Below, piece after piece: positions 55,362-64,000 of a stretch of 64,000 bases of DNA. Origin of the DNA: Vitreimonas flagellata (GTDB lineage: Bacteria > Pseudomonadota > Alphaproteobacteria > Caulobacterales > Aquidulcibacteraceae); assembly GCF_004634425.1 (NCBI RefSeq), contig NZ_SBJL01000001.1, positions 345,001 through 409,000 of the forward strand. The letters run 5' to 3'. The notes beneath the pieces are model-generated. The model was not told the origin of the DNA. It searched no databases and saw only the letters and a program-made list of their open reading frames with translations. Each line of letters starts with the position of its first letter. Within the stretch, counting starts at the first letter, position 1. A program made the position numbers and the translations under genes.

Positions 55362-56747
55362 GTGTTCAATTTCCTTGATGCCTCCATGGCTGCGGCGGCG
55401 CGGGGCCGAGTGTCCAGCTTACGCTGGCGGCTCGCTATCGGCGCTTTGTTCGCGATCGGCTCGGCTTTCATCCTAAATTCAGTTTCGGCCGGCCTTGGCT
55501 GGTATCTGGCGATCATGGTGTCGATGGGCTTCGACTACATGCTCGGCAATTCTTACCTTGAACAGCGTGGCGAAGCGGATCGTAAAACAGCCGGCGCGTT
55601 GTTCGTCTGGGGTTGTTTGTTCTCGATTGCGATTTTCTGCGTCATGCCCGTGGTGCTGGCCGCGTCTGGCGGACGCTCGGGCCGCGTGCTTGGCGTGCTG
55701 ATGGCGGCGAGCTCTCTCGTCAGCGTGATGCTCTTCACCTTTCAGTCGCCGCGCTTCATGGCGTTGAGTGCGCTGCCCGCGACGCTCGCATTGTTGGCGA
55801 TGCCGTTCATCGCTTTCTCGCAGGCGCCGTCCGACGCCTACCAAGGCGCGATCGGCGTGAGCTGCGGCGTGGTGGGCTTCCTTGCCTATATTGGACGCTC
55901 GGCCCTCAACAACACGAAGATGGTCAGCGCGTGGCGCGCGGCCAATCAAGCCGCTAAAGATCGCGCGCTCGAAGCGGAATTGAAGCGGGCCGAAGCGGAA
56001 GAAGCCAATCGCGCCAAATCCGAGTTCCTGGCCGTGATGACACATGAATTGCGCACACCGTTGAACGCCGTGATCGGCTATGCCGAAATCATCGAAGAAG
56101 ATCTCGAAGCGGATGGCCGTAAGGAATTGGCTGGCGATGCTGCGCGCATCAGCGGCTCTGCGCGACACCTGCTGGGCCTGATCGACCAAATCCTACATCT
56201 CTCGTCGGTCGATGCCGGCAATGAGGGGCTGTCGCTCCGCGATATCGACGTGCGCAAGATGCTCGAAGAAACGGTCCACGCCGTGCAGGACGACGCGCGC
56301 GCCGCTGGCAATCGCATTTCACTCCGAGTCGATCCTGAAGCAGAGTGGGCGCACACGGATAGCGGCAAGCTCACAATCAGTGTTGCGGCGCTGCTCTCGA
56401 ACGCGGTGAAATTTACCGAGAATGGCTTGATCGCCGTCACCGCGGGCCGCGAAGAGGCGGACGGTCGCGATTATTTGGCGATCGCCGTCTCGGATACCGG
56501 CGTCGGCATCAAGCGCGACGATATCGAGCGCGTCTTCAAGCCGTTCACGCAGGCCGATGGCTCATCGACGCGCACCAAAGGCGGCATGGGCCTTGGGCTT
56601 TCTATCGCACAGCGGATGGCGAATACGTTGGGCGGTGAAGTGAACGCGGTCAGCGATTTCGGCGCGGGCTCGACCTTCACCATTCGCGTGCCGATGCGCC
56701 TGACGCCGGCGTTCGCGCAATCGACGAACCGCGCCGCAGCGGCTTAA
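55362..56747 (+). CDS. Membrane sensor histidine kinase (orphan)
   Basis: A 461-residue kinase. About six helices (residues 25-180) form an uncharacterised sensor; a short coiled linker (AKDRALEAELKRAEAEEANR) leads to the HisKA H-box FLAVMTHELRTPLNAVIGYA and an HATPase domain with LLSNAVKFTENG, DTGVGIK and KGGMGLGLSIAQRM. GTG 55362 is the likely start (GGGG 6 nt upstream); ATG 55386 is an alternative. No response regulator is adjacent; the cognate partner is elsewhere. OxyR follows but is a separate system. Confidence 0.88.
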   Translation: MFNFLDASMAAAARGRVSSLRWRLAIGALFAIGSAFILNSVSAGLGWYLAIMVSMGFDYMLGNSYLEQRGEADRKTAGALFVWGCLFSIAIFCVMPVVLAASGGRSGRVLGVLMAASSLVSVMLFTFQSPRFMALSALPATLALLAMPFIAFSQAPSDAYQGAIGVSCGVVGFLAYIGRSALNNTKMVSAWRAANQAAKDRALEAELKRAEAEEANRAKSEFLAVMTHELRTPLNAVIGYAEIIEEDLEADGRKELAGDAARISGSARHLLGLIDQILHLSSVDAGNEGLSLRDIDVRKMLEETVHAVQDDARAAGNRISLRVDPEAEWAHTDSGKLTISVAALLSNAVKFTENGLIAVTAGREEADGRDYLAIAVSDTGVGIKRDDIERVFKPFTQADGSSTRTKGGMGLGLSIAQRMANTLGGEVNAVSDFGAGSTFTIRVPMRLTPAFAQSTNRAAAA

Positions 56748-56777
56748 CCACTGCAAGCTTTCCCCGGCTTCGCTTGA

Positions 56778-56817
56778 ATATCGTTAGAGTGGCTCGATAT
56801 AGCTGAAAAGAGCTATA
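56778..56817. promoter_or_regulatory. Overlapping LysR-type dyads upstream of oxyR
   Basis: ATATCG (56778-56783), 11 nt, CGATAT (56795-56800) is a perfect dyad. Overlapping it, TATAGCT (56798-56804), 6 nt, AGCTATA (56811-56817) is a second perfect dyad with 7-bp arms and ATAG/CTAT ends as in OxyR sites. They end 10 bp before the oxyR ATG, so binding would block or control oxyR itself. Confidence 0.7.
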
Positions 56818-56827
56818 GAAAGCGCCT

Positions 56828-57757
56828 ATGGAAGATCTCCGCATTCCCGCCTCGTCGATGCCGACCCTGCGCCAGCTTCAATTCCTGCTCGCGATCCGGG
56901 CGGAGGGGAGCTTCGTCGCGGCGGCCGATGCTGTCGGCGTGACGCAACCCACGCTCTCGGCCGGGATCAAGGAATTGGAGGGCGCACTCGGCGCCATTCT
57001 GGTCGAGCGCGGCCGGGCAGGTGCGGTGCTGACGCCCGCAGGAGAAGAGGCGGCCGATCGCGCGGCGCGGGCTTTGGCCGAGGTCGAGGAATTGGTGCGC
57101 GCGGTGCACACGGCGGGCGAGCCCTTCTCCGGACCCTTCCGACTTGGCGCGATCCCAACCATCGCGCCGTTCTTGCTGCCGCGCGTGATGCCGATTTTGA
57201 AAAAGCGCTTTCCAAAGCTGCGGCTGCAAATGCGCGAAGACCTAACTGCGCGGTTGGTTGATGCCTTGCGCGCGCGCACGCTCGATGCAGCCGTGATTGC
57301 GTTGCCCTATGTGGCCCATGGCATCGCTACAGCGCCGGTCGCTGAAGATGAGTTTTTGCTCGTCTGCCACGAATCTCATCCGCTCGCGGATCGCAACGAT
57401 CTGGCGCCGGAGCATTTAAAGAGCGAAGACGTGCTCCTGCTCGAGGACGGCCATTGCCTCCGCGAGCATGCGCTCTCGGCGTGTCGCCTTGCGCCGCAAC
57501 GGCGCTCGAGCGAAGTGGGCGCAACGAGTTTGCATACGCTGGTGCAAATGGTCTCCGGCGGCATGGGCGTGACGCTGCTGCCCAAGATCGCGGCTGAAGG
57601 CGGTGTCGCGGCTGGCGCGCACGTTGCAGTGCGTCCGTTCTCTGAGCCGCTGGTTGGGCGCTCTATCGGCGTGGCGTGGCGCGAAGGCGGCCAGCGCGAA
57701 GAAGAGGCGCGCATGCTCGCGGACGTGCTGCGCAAAGATCTGTTCGCGCGCGCTTAA
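56828..57757 (+). CDS. oxyR: Hydrogen peroxide sensor OxyR (LysR family)
   Basis: A 309-residue LysR regulator. The winged HTH is near residues 11-70 (LRQLQFLLAIRAEGSFVAAA, then QPTLSAGIKELEGALG). The redox pair is conserved: C210 and C219 in LLEDGHCLREHALSAC, nine residues apart as C199/C208 in E. coli. Peroxide forms the disulfide and turns on defence genes. Tandem palindromes sit just upstream. ATG 56828 is used; an ATG ten codons later is also family-like. Its TAA forms TTAA with the convergent gene's stop. Confidence 0.94.
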   Translation: MEDLRIPASSMPTLRQLQFLLAIRAEGSFVAAADAVGVTQPTLSAGIKELEGALGAILVERGRAGAVLTPAGEEAADRAARALAEVEELVRAVHTAGEPFSGPFRLGAIPTIAPFLLPRVMPILKKRFPKLRLQMREDLTARLVDALRARTLDAAVIALPYVAHGIATAPVAEDEFLLVCHESHPLADRNDLAPEHLKSEDVLLLEDGHCLREHALSACRLAPQRRSSEVGATSLHTLVQMVSGGMGVTLLPKIAAEGGVAAGAHVAVRPFSEPLVGRSIGVAWREGGQREEEARMLADVLRKDLFARA

Positions 57758-58092
57758 GAGGTCGGCCAATCCGGCTTGGAGAGTTGCTTAGCCAGATGCG
57801 GCAAGCGGATCACGAGCCAAACGGCCGCCCACGCATTGCCGAGAATGAAGATCGGCGCCGCCCAAAGCGCTGCCACCACCCATGAGCGCTCGGTCAAAAA
57901 CACGATGATGGCGAAGAAGGTGAAGCCGATGATGAGATCGGCCAAAGTCGCCACGCCCCACGGCATCGTCGTCAGCACATTGAGCTGATCGAAGAAGGTG
58001 CCGTGCAGATCAGGCGCCGCGAACGCCGCCCATAGAATGAGGGCGACCATAGCAAGGCCCAGAATTGCGACGGCGGCGCGTAGGACGTTCAT
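57754..58092 (-). CDS. DUF1475-like small membrane protein
   Basis: A 112-residue protein with three predicted helices. MPWGVATLADLIIGFTFFAI and the final helix with LGNAWAAVWLVIRLPHLAKQL match the pattern of DUF1475. Start MNVLRAAVAIL at 58092 has AAAGGAG upstream. Function unknown. It lies 73 bp downstream of the S9 peptidase start-side region only by strand order: it is read toward oxyR and ends in the shared TTAA. Confidence 0.75.
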   Translation of the reverse strand: MNVLRAAVAILGLAMVALILWAAFAAPDLHGTFFDQLNVLTTMPWGVATLADLIIGFTFFAIIVFLTERSWVVAALWAAPIFILGNAWAAVWLVIRLPHLAKQLSKPDWPTS

Positions 58093-58165
58093 TCGTGCTC
58101 TTCTCCTTTGAGCCCTGTTTGACTGGAAGCACGGCGCCGTCAAGCGCCGCGCCCAGGTCTCAAGC

Positions 58166-60274
58166 TCAATCCATCAAACGCTGCATCAGATAGGTGTATT
58201 CCAGCGCCCGACGCCGCGCGGCCTCGTTCAAATTCGCGGCCGCGGCATGTCCGCCATCGATGTTCTCGTAATAGAGAACCGGCATGCCGAGCTCCAACAT
58301 GCGCGCCACGTATTTGCGCGCATGCCCCGGATGCACGCGGTCGTCCTTGGTGGAGGTCACCACGAAGGGGATCGGGAAATCATCGCGGGCGCGGAGGTTT
58401 TGATAAGGCGTGATCGTTTCGAGGAAGGCGCGCTCTTCCGGATTGGAGGGCGAGCCATATTCATCGACCCACGAGGCGCCAGCCAACAATTGGTCGTAGC
58501 GCAGCATGTCGAGCAGCGGCACTTGCACGACGGCGGCGTTGATCATCTCCGGGTGCTGATTGAGCATCACGCCCATCAGCAGACCGCCATTCGAGCCGCC
58601 CATAATGCCGAGGCGGCGCGGGCTGGTGATGCGGCGCTCCACCAGATCGCGTTCGACCGCGTAGAAATCGTCATAGATCACTTGGCGGTTGGTGCGCAGA
58701 CCTGCTTGGTGCCAGGCGGGGCCGAACTCGCCGCCGCCGCGAATGTTGGCGATCACGTAGACGCCGCCGCGATCAAGCCAAAGCTTGCCGATGTTCGGCG
58801 AATAGCCGGGCGTCATCGAAACTTGGAAGCCGCCATAGGCGTAAAGCAAAGTTGGGTTTTCGCCGTTGAACGGCATGTCGCGACGATGCAGCACGAAATA
58901 GGGCACGCGTGTGCCGTCGGCGCTCACAGCTTCGAACTGCTCCGTCACATAGGGCGAGGCGTCGAATTGCGCCGGCAATGAACGAATGGCGCGTGCGCTC
59001 GTCGCGTTTTGCTCAAGTGCGTAGAGCGTGTCCGGCGTCAGGAAATCCTCGAACACGGCGAATGCTGCGCTATCGGTCGGTGAGGAACCTGCCATCGTCA
59101 CGGAGCCGTTTTCCGGCAAAGCGATCGTGGTCGTGGTCCAATTGGCGCCGTTGCGCGCGATGCGCAGCAAACGGCCGCGGACGTTCTCATAGCCGGCGAC
59201 GATGATCGCGTCGCGCGTGATCGAAACGCCTTCGATGGATTGACGCGCATTCGGTGCAAAAAGCACCGTGACGGTGGGATTTTCGCTGCCGCTTTCGTTT
59301 GCAGGATAAGCAATCAGCGCGCCCTGCGGATGGCCGCGCCATGCCTCTTGCAACGTCGCGATCAGATAGCCTTGATAGAGCCCCTGGATCGACGACTTGG
59401 CGGGCAAATTGATGCGCTCCGGCGCAGCGGTGTCGAGCCGCCAATTTTCAGATTCAAAGAAGGTGTTGGCTTCGATCGCGATCGGAATGCGACGGCCATC
59501 CGTGTCCTGATAGACGCCCGCGAACAGCCCGACATCACTCGCTTGACCGCGGATCACTTCGGTTGCGCTTGTAAGCGGCGTGCCGCGCGTCCACCGCTTC
59601 AGTACGAACGGATAGCCGCTCTCCGTCATCGTGGACATGCCGTTCTCTGGGCCCCAATCGGTGGCGACGAGCAGTGTGTTCTGATCAAGCCACGCCACAC
59701 CGGACTTTGCTTCCGGGACAACAAAACCATTCGCGACGAAGCTGCGCGTGGCGAGATCGTATTCGCGATAGGTCGAAGCATCCTTGCCGCCGTCCGAAAG
59801 CGAGACGAGGCAGCGCGTTGTGCCCTCCAAGCAATCGATGCCTTTGAACACCCAGTTCGCATTCTCGGCCGCCGCGATCGCATCGATGTCGAGCACGGTT
59901 TCCCAAACCGGATTGCCGCTGGCGAATTGTGCGATTGGCGTGCGGCGATAAATACCCCGCACGTGCGTCTCGTCCTGCCAGAAATTATAATAAAAGCCCT
60001 CAAAGATGCCGCCGGTCGGCAGGCGGTCGCGGCTGTTGGCCAATGCAAGCGCGTCGGCATGCAGGGGCGCAAAGCGCGGATCGCTTTCCAGCTGCGCCAG
60101 CGAGCGCTCATTCTGTTCGCGCACCCAAGCCAGGGCGCGGTCGCCTTCGACCTCTTCGAGCCAAAGGTGGGTGTCTTCATTCATCAATTGAGAACCTGTG
60201 GTCGTTGGAGTGATGGCGCAGGACGCCAGAGTGAGGGCGGCGAGTCCGACTGCGGCGAGAGCGGCTAGGCGCAT
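58166..60274 (-). CDS. Prolyl oligopeptidase family S9 peptidase, predicted lipoprotein
   Basis: A 702-residue serine peptidase with a lipoprotein signal (LTLASC, Cys near residue 19). It has the typical N-terminal stretch NEDTHLWLEEVEGDRALAWV, a propeller region, and a C-terminal alpha/beta hydrolase. Catalytic residues are visible: Ser in MGGSNGGLLMG, Asp in STKDDRVHPGHA and His in IDGGHAAAAN. The GGGEFGPAWHQAG signature is also present. Start ATG 60274; the frame remains open upstream across dapF but that part is antisense and rejected. It probably degrades proline-containing peptides in the envelope. Confidence 0.93.
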   Translation of the reverse strand: MRLAALAAVGLAALTLASCAITPTTTGSQLMNEDTHLWLEEVEGDRALAWVREQNERSLAQLESDPRFAPLHADALALANSRDRLPTGGIFEGFYYNFWQDETHVRGIYRRTPIAQFASGNPVWETVLDIDAIAAAENANWVFKGIDCLEGTTRCLVSLSDGGKDASTYREYDLATRSFVANGFVVPEAKSGVAWLDQNTLLVATDWGPENGMSTMTESGYPFVLKRWTRGTPLTSATEVIRGQASDVGLFAGVYQDTDGRRIPIAIEANTFFESENWRLDTAAPERINLPAKSSIQGLYQGYLIATLQEAWRGHPQGALIAYPANESGSENPTVTVLFAPNARQSIEGVSITRDAIIVAGYENVRGRLLRIARNGANWTTTTIALPENGSVTMAGSSPTDSAAFAVFEDFLTPDTLYALEQNATSARAIRSLPAQFDASPYVTEQFEAVSADGTRVPYFVLHRRDMPFNGENPTLLYAYGGFQVSMTPGYSPNIGKLWLDRGGVYVIANIRGGGEFGPAWHQAGLRTNRQVIYDDFYAVERDLVERRITSPRRLGIMGGSNGGLLMGVMLNQHPEMINAAVVQVPLLDMLRYDQLLAGASWVDEYGSPSNPEERAFLETITPYQNLRARDDFPIPFVVTSTKDDRVHPGHARKYVARMLELGMPVLYYENIDGGHAAAANLNEAARRRALEYTYLMQRLMD

Positions 60275-60409
60275 GTAAGGTTGTCCCCGGAGAATGGTGC
60301 CGCAACCAAGCAGATCAGCGCCCCGGGCGCCAAGGGCGGTTCGTCGCAAGCCATTCGCCCCGGCGGGGAGGCGTAGCGCGAAACCGCAAAGCGCCCTACA
60401 TTCAGGGCG

Positions 60410-61225
60410 ATGCGCTATTTTAAGATGAACGGCTGCGGCAACGATTTCGTCATCATCGACGCCCGTTCGCGCGGCGCGTTGCCGTTGAGCCATGCCCAAG
60501 CCCGCGCCATCGCGGATCGCGACCAAGGTGTCGGCTGTGACCAGGTCATCGCGCTCGAGCGCTCGATCCGTGGCGACGCCTTTATGCGCATCTGGAACGC
60601 CGATGGCGGCGAGGTCGATGCCTGCGGCAACGCCACACGCTGCGTCGCCTGGCTCTTGATGGAAGAGGGTGGCGCAGCCTCGCGCCGAATCGAAACGCCA
60701 GCCGGCATGCTCTACGCCGAGCGCGCAGGCGAACGCGTCATCACCGTCGACATGGGCTCGCCGTTGTTGCGTTGGGAGGAAATCCCGCTGGCGCGCGCGA
60801 TGCCGACTGATCGTATGGATTTTGCGGTGGAAGGTTTCGAGGCGCCGGGCGCCGTGAACATGGGCAATCCGCATGTCGTCTTCTTCGTCGATGACGTATC
60901 GACCGTGCCGATCGAAACGCTCGGGCCCCGCATCGAACACGATCCATTGTTCCCCAAACAGGTGAATGTCGGCTTCGCCGAAGTGCGCTCGCCCACGCAA
61001 ATCCGCTTGCGCGTGTGGGAGCGCGGCACGGGTCTCACCAAGGCTTGCGGCACTGGCGCGTGCGCGGCGGTGGTGGCGGCGCATCGCCAAGGACGCACGG
61101 AACGCAAAGTCGAAGTCCTCGTGGACGGCGGTTCACTTGAGATTGAATGGCGGGCAGGCGATGACCGGGTATTGATGACGGGGCCAGTCGAGCTGGAAGC
61201 CACGGGGGAGCTGCCTGCCGCATGA
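60410..61225 (+). CDS. dapF: Diaminopimelate epimerase
   Basis: A 271-residue enzyme converting LL- to meso-diaminopimelate for lysine and peptidoglycan synthesis. Both catalytic cysteines are present: C72 in EVDACGNATRC and the second in TKACGTGACAAV. MNGCGNDFVIIDAR is the typical opening. It overlaps the next gene by 4 nt. In many alphaproteobacteria dapF directly precedes mtaB-ftsY; here those genes lie about 13 kb away. Confidence 0.96.
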   Translation: MRYFKMNGCGNDFVIIDARSRGALPLSHAQARAIADRDQGVGCDQVIALERSIRGDAFMRIWNADGGEVDACGNATRCVAWLLMEEGGAASRRIETPAGMLYAERAGERVITVDMGSPLLRWEEIPLARAMPTDRMDFAVEGFEAPGAVNMGNPHVVFFVDDVSTVPIETLGPRIEHDPLFPKQVNVGFAEVRSPTQIRLRVWERGTGLTKACGTGACAAVVAAHRQGRTERKVEVLVDGGSLEIEWRAGDDRVLMTGPVELEATGELPAA

Positions 61226-61644
61226 GACGCGCGCTTATCGTCTGCCTGTTGGTTTCCGCCTGCGCCACGACGCAAGCGCCGGCCTCCGAGCGTGTCGCCG
61301 GGTGCTGGATCAATCGCACCAGTCTCGAAGCGACCACGATGCGCTGGATGCCCGATCGCAATCGGCCGGGCGCATTGGTCGGGGATAGATTGCATTATCG
61401 CGCCAGCGGCGATCCGCTGCGGTCGCGTTACTCGCTTGAACCGAGCGGCGCCGGCGTTGCGCTGTGTGAACTCGATGACGCCAACACCGCAACGCGCTGC
61501 TGGCAAGTGGCGCAAGGCGAGAGCGGTTCACTCGACGGCGGCCGCGCCTTCATCGACGCGTACAGTGATCGCCTGCGCATCAGCGTCGTCGGCGACGGCG
61601 CCGAGCGCACCATCTTCCAAGGCCGCCGCGACGGCTGCGACTGA
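61222..61644 (+). CDS. Hypothetical lipoprotein downstream of dapF
   Basis: A 140-residue protein with a lipoprotein signal (CLLVSACA, Cys at about residue 14). Five further cysteines occur in the mature part (GCWINRT, LCELDD, RCWQV and the final DGCD). No domain recognised. ATG 61222 overlaps the dapF stop (ATGA), so it is translationally coupled to dapF. Function unknown. Confidence 0.75.
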   Translation: MRRALIVCLLVSACATTQAPASERVAGCWINRTSLEATTMRWMPDRNRPGALVGDRLHYRASGDPLRSRYSLEPSGAGVALCELDDANTATRCWQVAQGESGSLDGGRAFIDAYSDRLRISVVGDGAERTIFQGRRDGCD

Positions 61645-61646
61645 AC

Positions 61647-62444
61647 ATGATCATCGGCTTCGACCACGTCGTCATCGCCGTGCATGATTTGGAAGCTGGC
61701 GCGGCTCAGTATGAAACATTGCTCGGCCGGCTGGTGGTGGATCGCCATTCCCACGACGGCATCGACGTCGCCCGCATCAGCTTGGACAATATCGCGGTTG
61801 AACTCATCGCACCGGGTGACGGCCCCAGCGCGGATCGCGTGCGTGCTGCGCTGGAAGATGGCGAAGGGCTGAAGAGCCTCGTCTTCGCCGCGCGCGATTT
61901 GCCAAGCCTGCATCGCCGCGCTGAACGGGTTGACCTCGCGCCGGAGGCGATCGCCGAACGTGGCGCTTATTCAGTGTTCCGCTTTGCCATGCAGCGCACA
62001 CATGGTCTGCGTTTGATGGCGCTCGCACGCGAGACGCCTTCGGAAAATTCTCCGGGATCAACGCACGGCGTACTTGGCCTCGATCATATTGTCGTCCGCA
62101 CGCCGGATGCGGAGCGCGCCGCCGCGCTTTATGGCGCGCGTCTTGGTCTCGACATGCGCCTCGATCGCGAGGTGGCGAACCGCCGTCTCATGTTCTTCCG
62201 CTGTGGCGATGCGATCGTTGAGGTGCTGCACGATCCTGCCATCGACAATGGCCGCGATTGCTTCTGGGGACTGTCCTGGCGCGTCGCCAACGCCGATGAA
62301 ACACGCGCGCGCCTAGCGCACGCGGGTCTAGACGTCTGCGACGTCCGCACCGGCCTTAAGCCCGGCACACGCGTTTTCACCGTGCGCAACGGCACATGCG
62401 GCGTCCCCACGCTCATGATCGAACCAAGCACAAAGCCCGATTGA
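61647..62444 (+). CDS. VOC (glyoxalase-like) family protein
   Basis: A 265-residue protein with two vicinal-oxygen-chelate modules: FDHVVIAVHDLEAGAAQYET at the start and LDHIVVRTPDAERAAALYGA at about residue 144. Members are metal-dependent lyases, dioxygenases or resistance proteins; the metal-binding His and Glu (IVEVL near 190) are plausible but the reaction cannot be named. It starts 2 bp after the preceding stop. Confidence 0.87.
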   Translation: MIIGFDHVVIAVHDLEAGAAQYETLLGRLVVDRHSHDGIDVARISLDNIAVELIAPGDGPSADRVRAALEDGEGLKSLVFAARDLPSLHRRAERVDLAPEAIAERGAYSVFRFAMQRTHGLRLMALARETPSENSPGSTHGVLGLDHIVVRTPDAERAAALYGARLGLDMRLDREVANRRLMFFRCGDAIVEVLHDPAIDNGRDCFWGLSWRVANADETRARLAHAGLDVCDVRTGLKPGTRVFTVRNGTCGVPTLMIEPSTKPD

Positions 62445-62525
62445 GGCCGCTTGTCGTCAATCCGTGATTGAACTGGCCGTCGGGGGCGGGCATGTTTTCG
62501 CCCTGTGCATCAGCAGGGGGATGAC

Positions 62526-63503
62526 ATGGCCGAACCGCTCAACGCGACCTTCTTCGCTTTCCGGAAACGCGAGCAGGGTGGCGTATTGGTGCGCGCCTCG
62601 ATCGCCTTCGCAATCGTTGGTGCGCTGCTGATCGCGGCGTTTGCGGCGTTGGCTTGGGGCAGCGTCGGCCCCGTGCTCAATTGGTATGCACAGATCATCA
62701 CAGCGTCGGCCACCAATGACACGGGCGCGATCGAAGCTGCCGGCTTTCCGACCGAAATTTTTCAATTCTTCGGTCTGATGATCCTTTGGCTCTTTCCCTT
62801 CTACATCCTCTGCGCCGCATACGAAGCGGCGTGCCTGCGCTGGATGATCCACGGGGAGACACAAGGCTTCATGGGCCTCTCGCTCGGCGCGCCGACCTGG
62901 CGCGTGTGGAGCTGCTATTGGATGTGGTTCTTGCTCAACATGGCGCTCTCGACCGTGATGGGCGTCCTCTCGGCGTTCGTGACGGGCGCCATGGTGATCG
63001 GCTCAGGCGATCCGATGGCCACGTTCGGCGCGATGATGCTGATCAATGTACTCCAATATGTGGTCATGGCGTATTTCGCGATCCGCTTCGCGCCAGGTGC
63101 GGCCACCACGATCGCGCGCCGCAAATTCTCGTTCTTTGAAGCATGGACGGTCACGAAGGGGCGTTTCTTCGCGCTGCTGGGCGCCTTCGTGTTGCTCTGG
63201 TTCATCTACATGCTGTTCAGCGGCGCGTTGACAGTGGCGTGGATTGCGCTGGTGATGAGCAGCACGCCGATTGATTTCGCCGCGCTCTCAGATCCCGCGC
63301 GCGCCGAAACGGCGATCCTCGAATTTTTCCAAGCTTATATACAAACGCTGACGCAACCCCAATCGTGGGCCGTCATCGGCGTGCTCTGGTTCGTAGGCAC
63401 GATCGGCGCGCTCGTGTTCTATGTGGCCGGCTACGGCGTGAACGCGCGTGCAGCCGTCGCTGCGCTGGAAGAGGGCAAAATCCAGCCAGCGCCGACGACC
63501 TAA
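62526..63503 (+). CDS. Multi-pass membrane protein, paralog 1
   Basis: A 325-residue inner-membrane protein with about six helices. It begins MAEPLNATFFAFRKREQGG and carries YEAACLRWMIHGETQGF and TWRVWSCYWMWF, both shared with the next gene. ATG 62526 has GGGGAT upstream. No known family is recognised. Its TAA shares one base with the next ATG (63503), so the pair is coupled. Confidence 0.8.
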   Translation: MAEPLNATFFAFRKREQGGVLVRASIAFAIVGALLIAAFAALAWGSVGPVLNWYAQIITASATNDTGAIEAAGFPTEIFQFFGLMILWLFPFYILCAAYEAACLRWMIHGETQGFMGLSLGAPTWRVWSCYWMWFLLNMALSTVMGVLSAFVTGAMVIGSGDPMATFGAMMLINVLQYVVMAYFAIRFAPGAATTIARRKFSFFEAWTVTKGRFFALLGAFVLLWFIYMLFSGALTVAWIALVMSSTPIDFAALSDPARAETAILEFFQAYIQTLTQPQSWAVIGVLWFVGTIGALVFYVAGYGVNARAAVAALEEGKIQPAPTT

Positions 63504-64000
63504 TGGCCGAGCCGCTCAAGGCCACTTTCTTCACCCTGCAGCATCGCGACCGCGCGGTGCTGCTGCCGGCGACGCTCGTATTGCTCGTTGGTCTTGTTGT
63601 AATGATCGGCGCGTTTGCGGCGATCAATTGGGGTATGATCTCGCGCATGTTCGCGCTGCTGCAGCAATTTCCGGGTGGACCGGAGGTGCTGACAGAGGCG
63701 GACGGCATGGCGATGTTTCAGGGCATGATGCTGATGTTTCTCAGCATGATCTTGCTCCTGTTTCCCATGTATCTGCTCATCGCAGCGTATGAAGCGGCGT
63801 GCTTGCGCTGGATGATCCGCGGCGAGGTGAAGGGCTTTGCCGGCTTCGCGCTCGATCACGACACGTGGCGCGTCTATGGTGTCTATTGGTGCTGGTACAT
63901 CCTCCAATTCTTGGTCTCGTTCGCCGCGAGCATCATCATGATGCCGGTCATCTTCATGACTATGCCGGGTTTGGTGACCGGAGACGGCGCGATTGACCAT
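63503..64000 (+). CDS. Multi-pass membrane protein, paralog 2 (cut by window edge)
   Basis: An open frame from ATG 63503 to the window end (166 codons, no stop). The start MAEPLKATFFTLQHRDRAV and the segments YEAACLRWMIRGEVKGF and TWRVYGVYWCWY parallel the preceding gene, so the two arose by tandem duplication. At least four helices are visible. Function unknown. Confidence 0.8.
   Translation, partial: MAEPLKATFFTLQHRDRAVLLPATLVLLVGLVVMIGAFAAINWGMISRMFALLQQFPGGPEVLTEADGMAMFQGMMLMFLSMILLLFPMYLLIAAYEAACLRWMIRGEVKGFAGFALDHDTWRVYGVYWCWYILQFLVSFAASIIMMPVIFMTMPGLVTGDGAIDH

Noticed and set aside
60275-61090. Upstream extension of the S9 peptidase frame
   Set aside because: It is antisense to dapF; the lipoprotein signal at 60274 marks the true start.

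Overview
The window is ordinary chromosomal DNA of a GC-rich alphaproteobacterium. The best fit is a member of the Caulobacterales/Hyphomonadales: it has the bactofilin-M23 peptidase pair, a RegB/RegA redox system, the ffh-rpsP-rimM-trmD-rplS block, a ccmABCD-dsbE block beside acnA, MtaB-FtsY-YciB, an intracellular PHB depolymerase, and alphaproteobacterial domains of unknown function (DUF2794, DUF6607, DUF4349, DUF1223). I see no prophage, insertion sequence, CRISPR array, rRNA or tRNA. Both edges cut genes: RNase E on the left and a multi-pass membrane protein on the right.

Layout. 1-8 kb: RNase E (partial) diverges from a Tat-type amidase, followed by PBP1A and RF2 (prfB, with a programmed frameshift), then the convergent bactofilin and M23 peptidase genes. 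This is largely a cell-wall and morphogenesis block. 8-16 kb: Bcp peroxiredoxin, a giant AsmA-type protein, TyrRS, and a coupled DOMON/unknown/NamZ operon. 16-24 kb: RegA/RegB, a TonB receptor with DUF6607, a phosphodiester glycosidase and a SCO protein. 23-30 kb: PHB depolymerase, a YgjP-type metalloprotease, cytochrome b561, a second class A PBP and a BI-1 protein. 30-36 kb: DUF2794, a possible structured RNA, and a four-gene GldA/GldF/GldG/DUF4340-type ABC operon. 36-43 kb: aconitase, DUF4349 lipoprotein, and cytochrome c maturation genes. 43-53 kb: MarR, YciB, a cyclophilin lipoprotein, a 46-residue membrane peptide, FtsY, MtaB, and the rplS/trmD/rimM/rpsP/ffh cluster. 53-64 kb: dienelactone hydrolase, FAD oxidoreductase, histidine kinase, OxyR with a clear operator, S9 peptidase, DapF, a VOC protein, and two tandem paralogous membrane proteins.

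The genes mostly serve core functions: wall synthesis and remodelling, translation and protein targeting, heme/cytochrome and redox biology, and carbon storage. The most unusual points are the classic RF2 frameshift site, a 293-residue low-complexity arm on RimM, several intergenic palindromes and operators, a candidate structured RNA near 30.5 kb, and a recurring pattern in which convergent genes end in a shared 4-nt palindromic stop (TTAA or CTAG).
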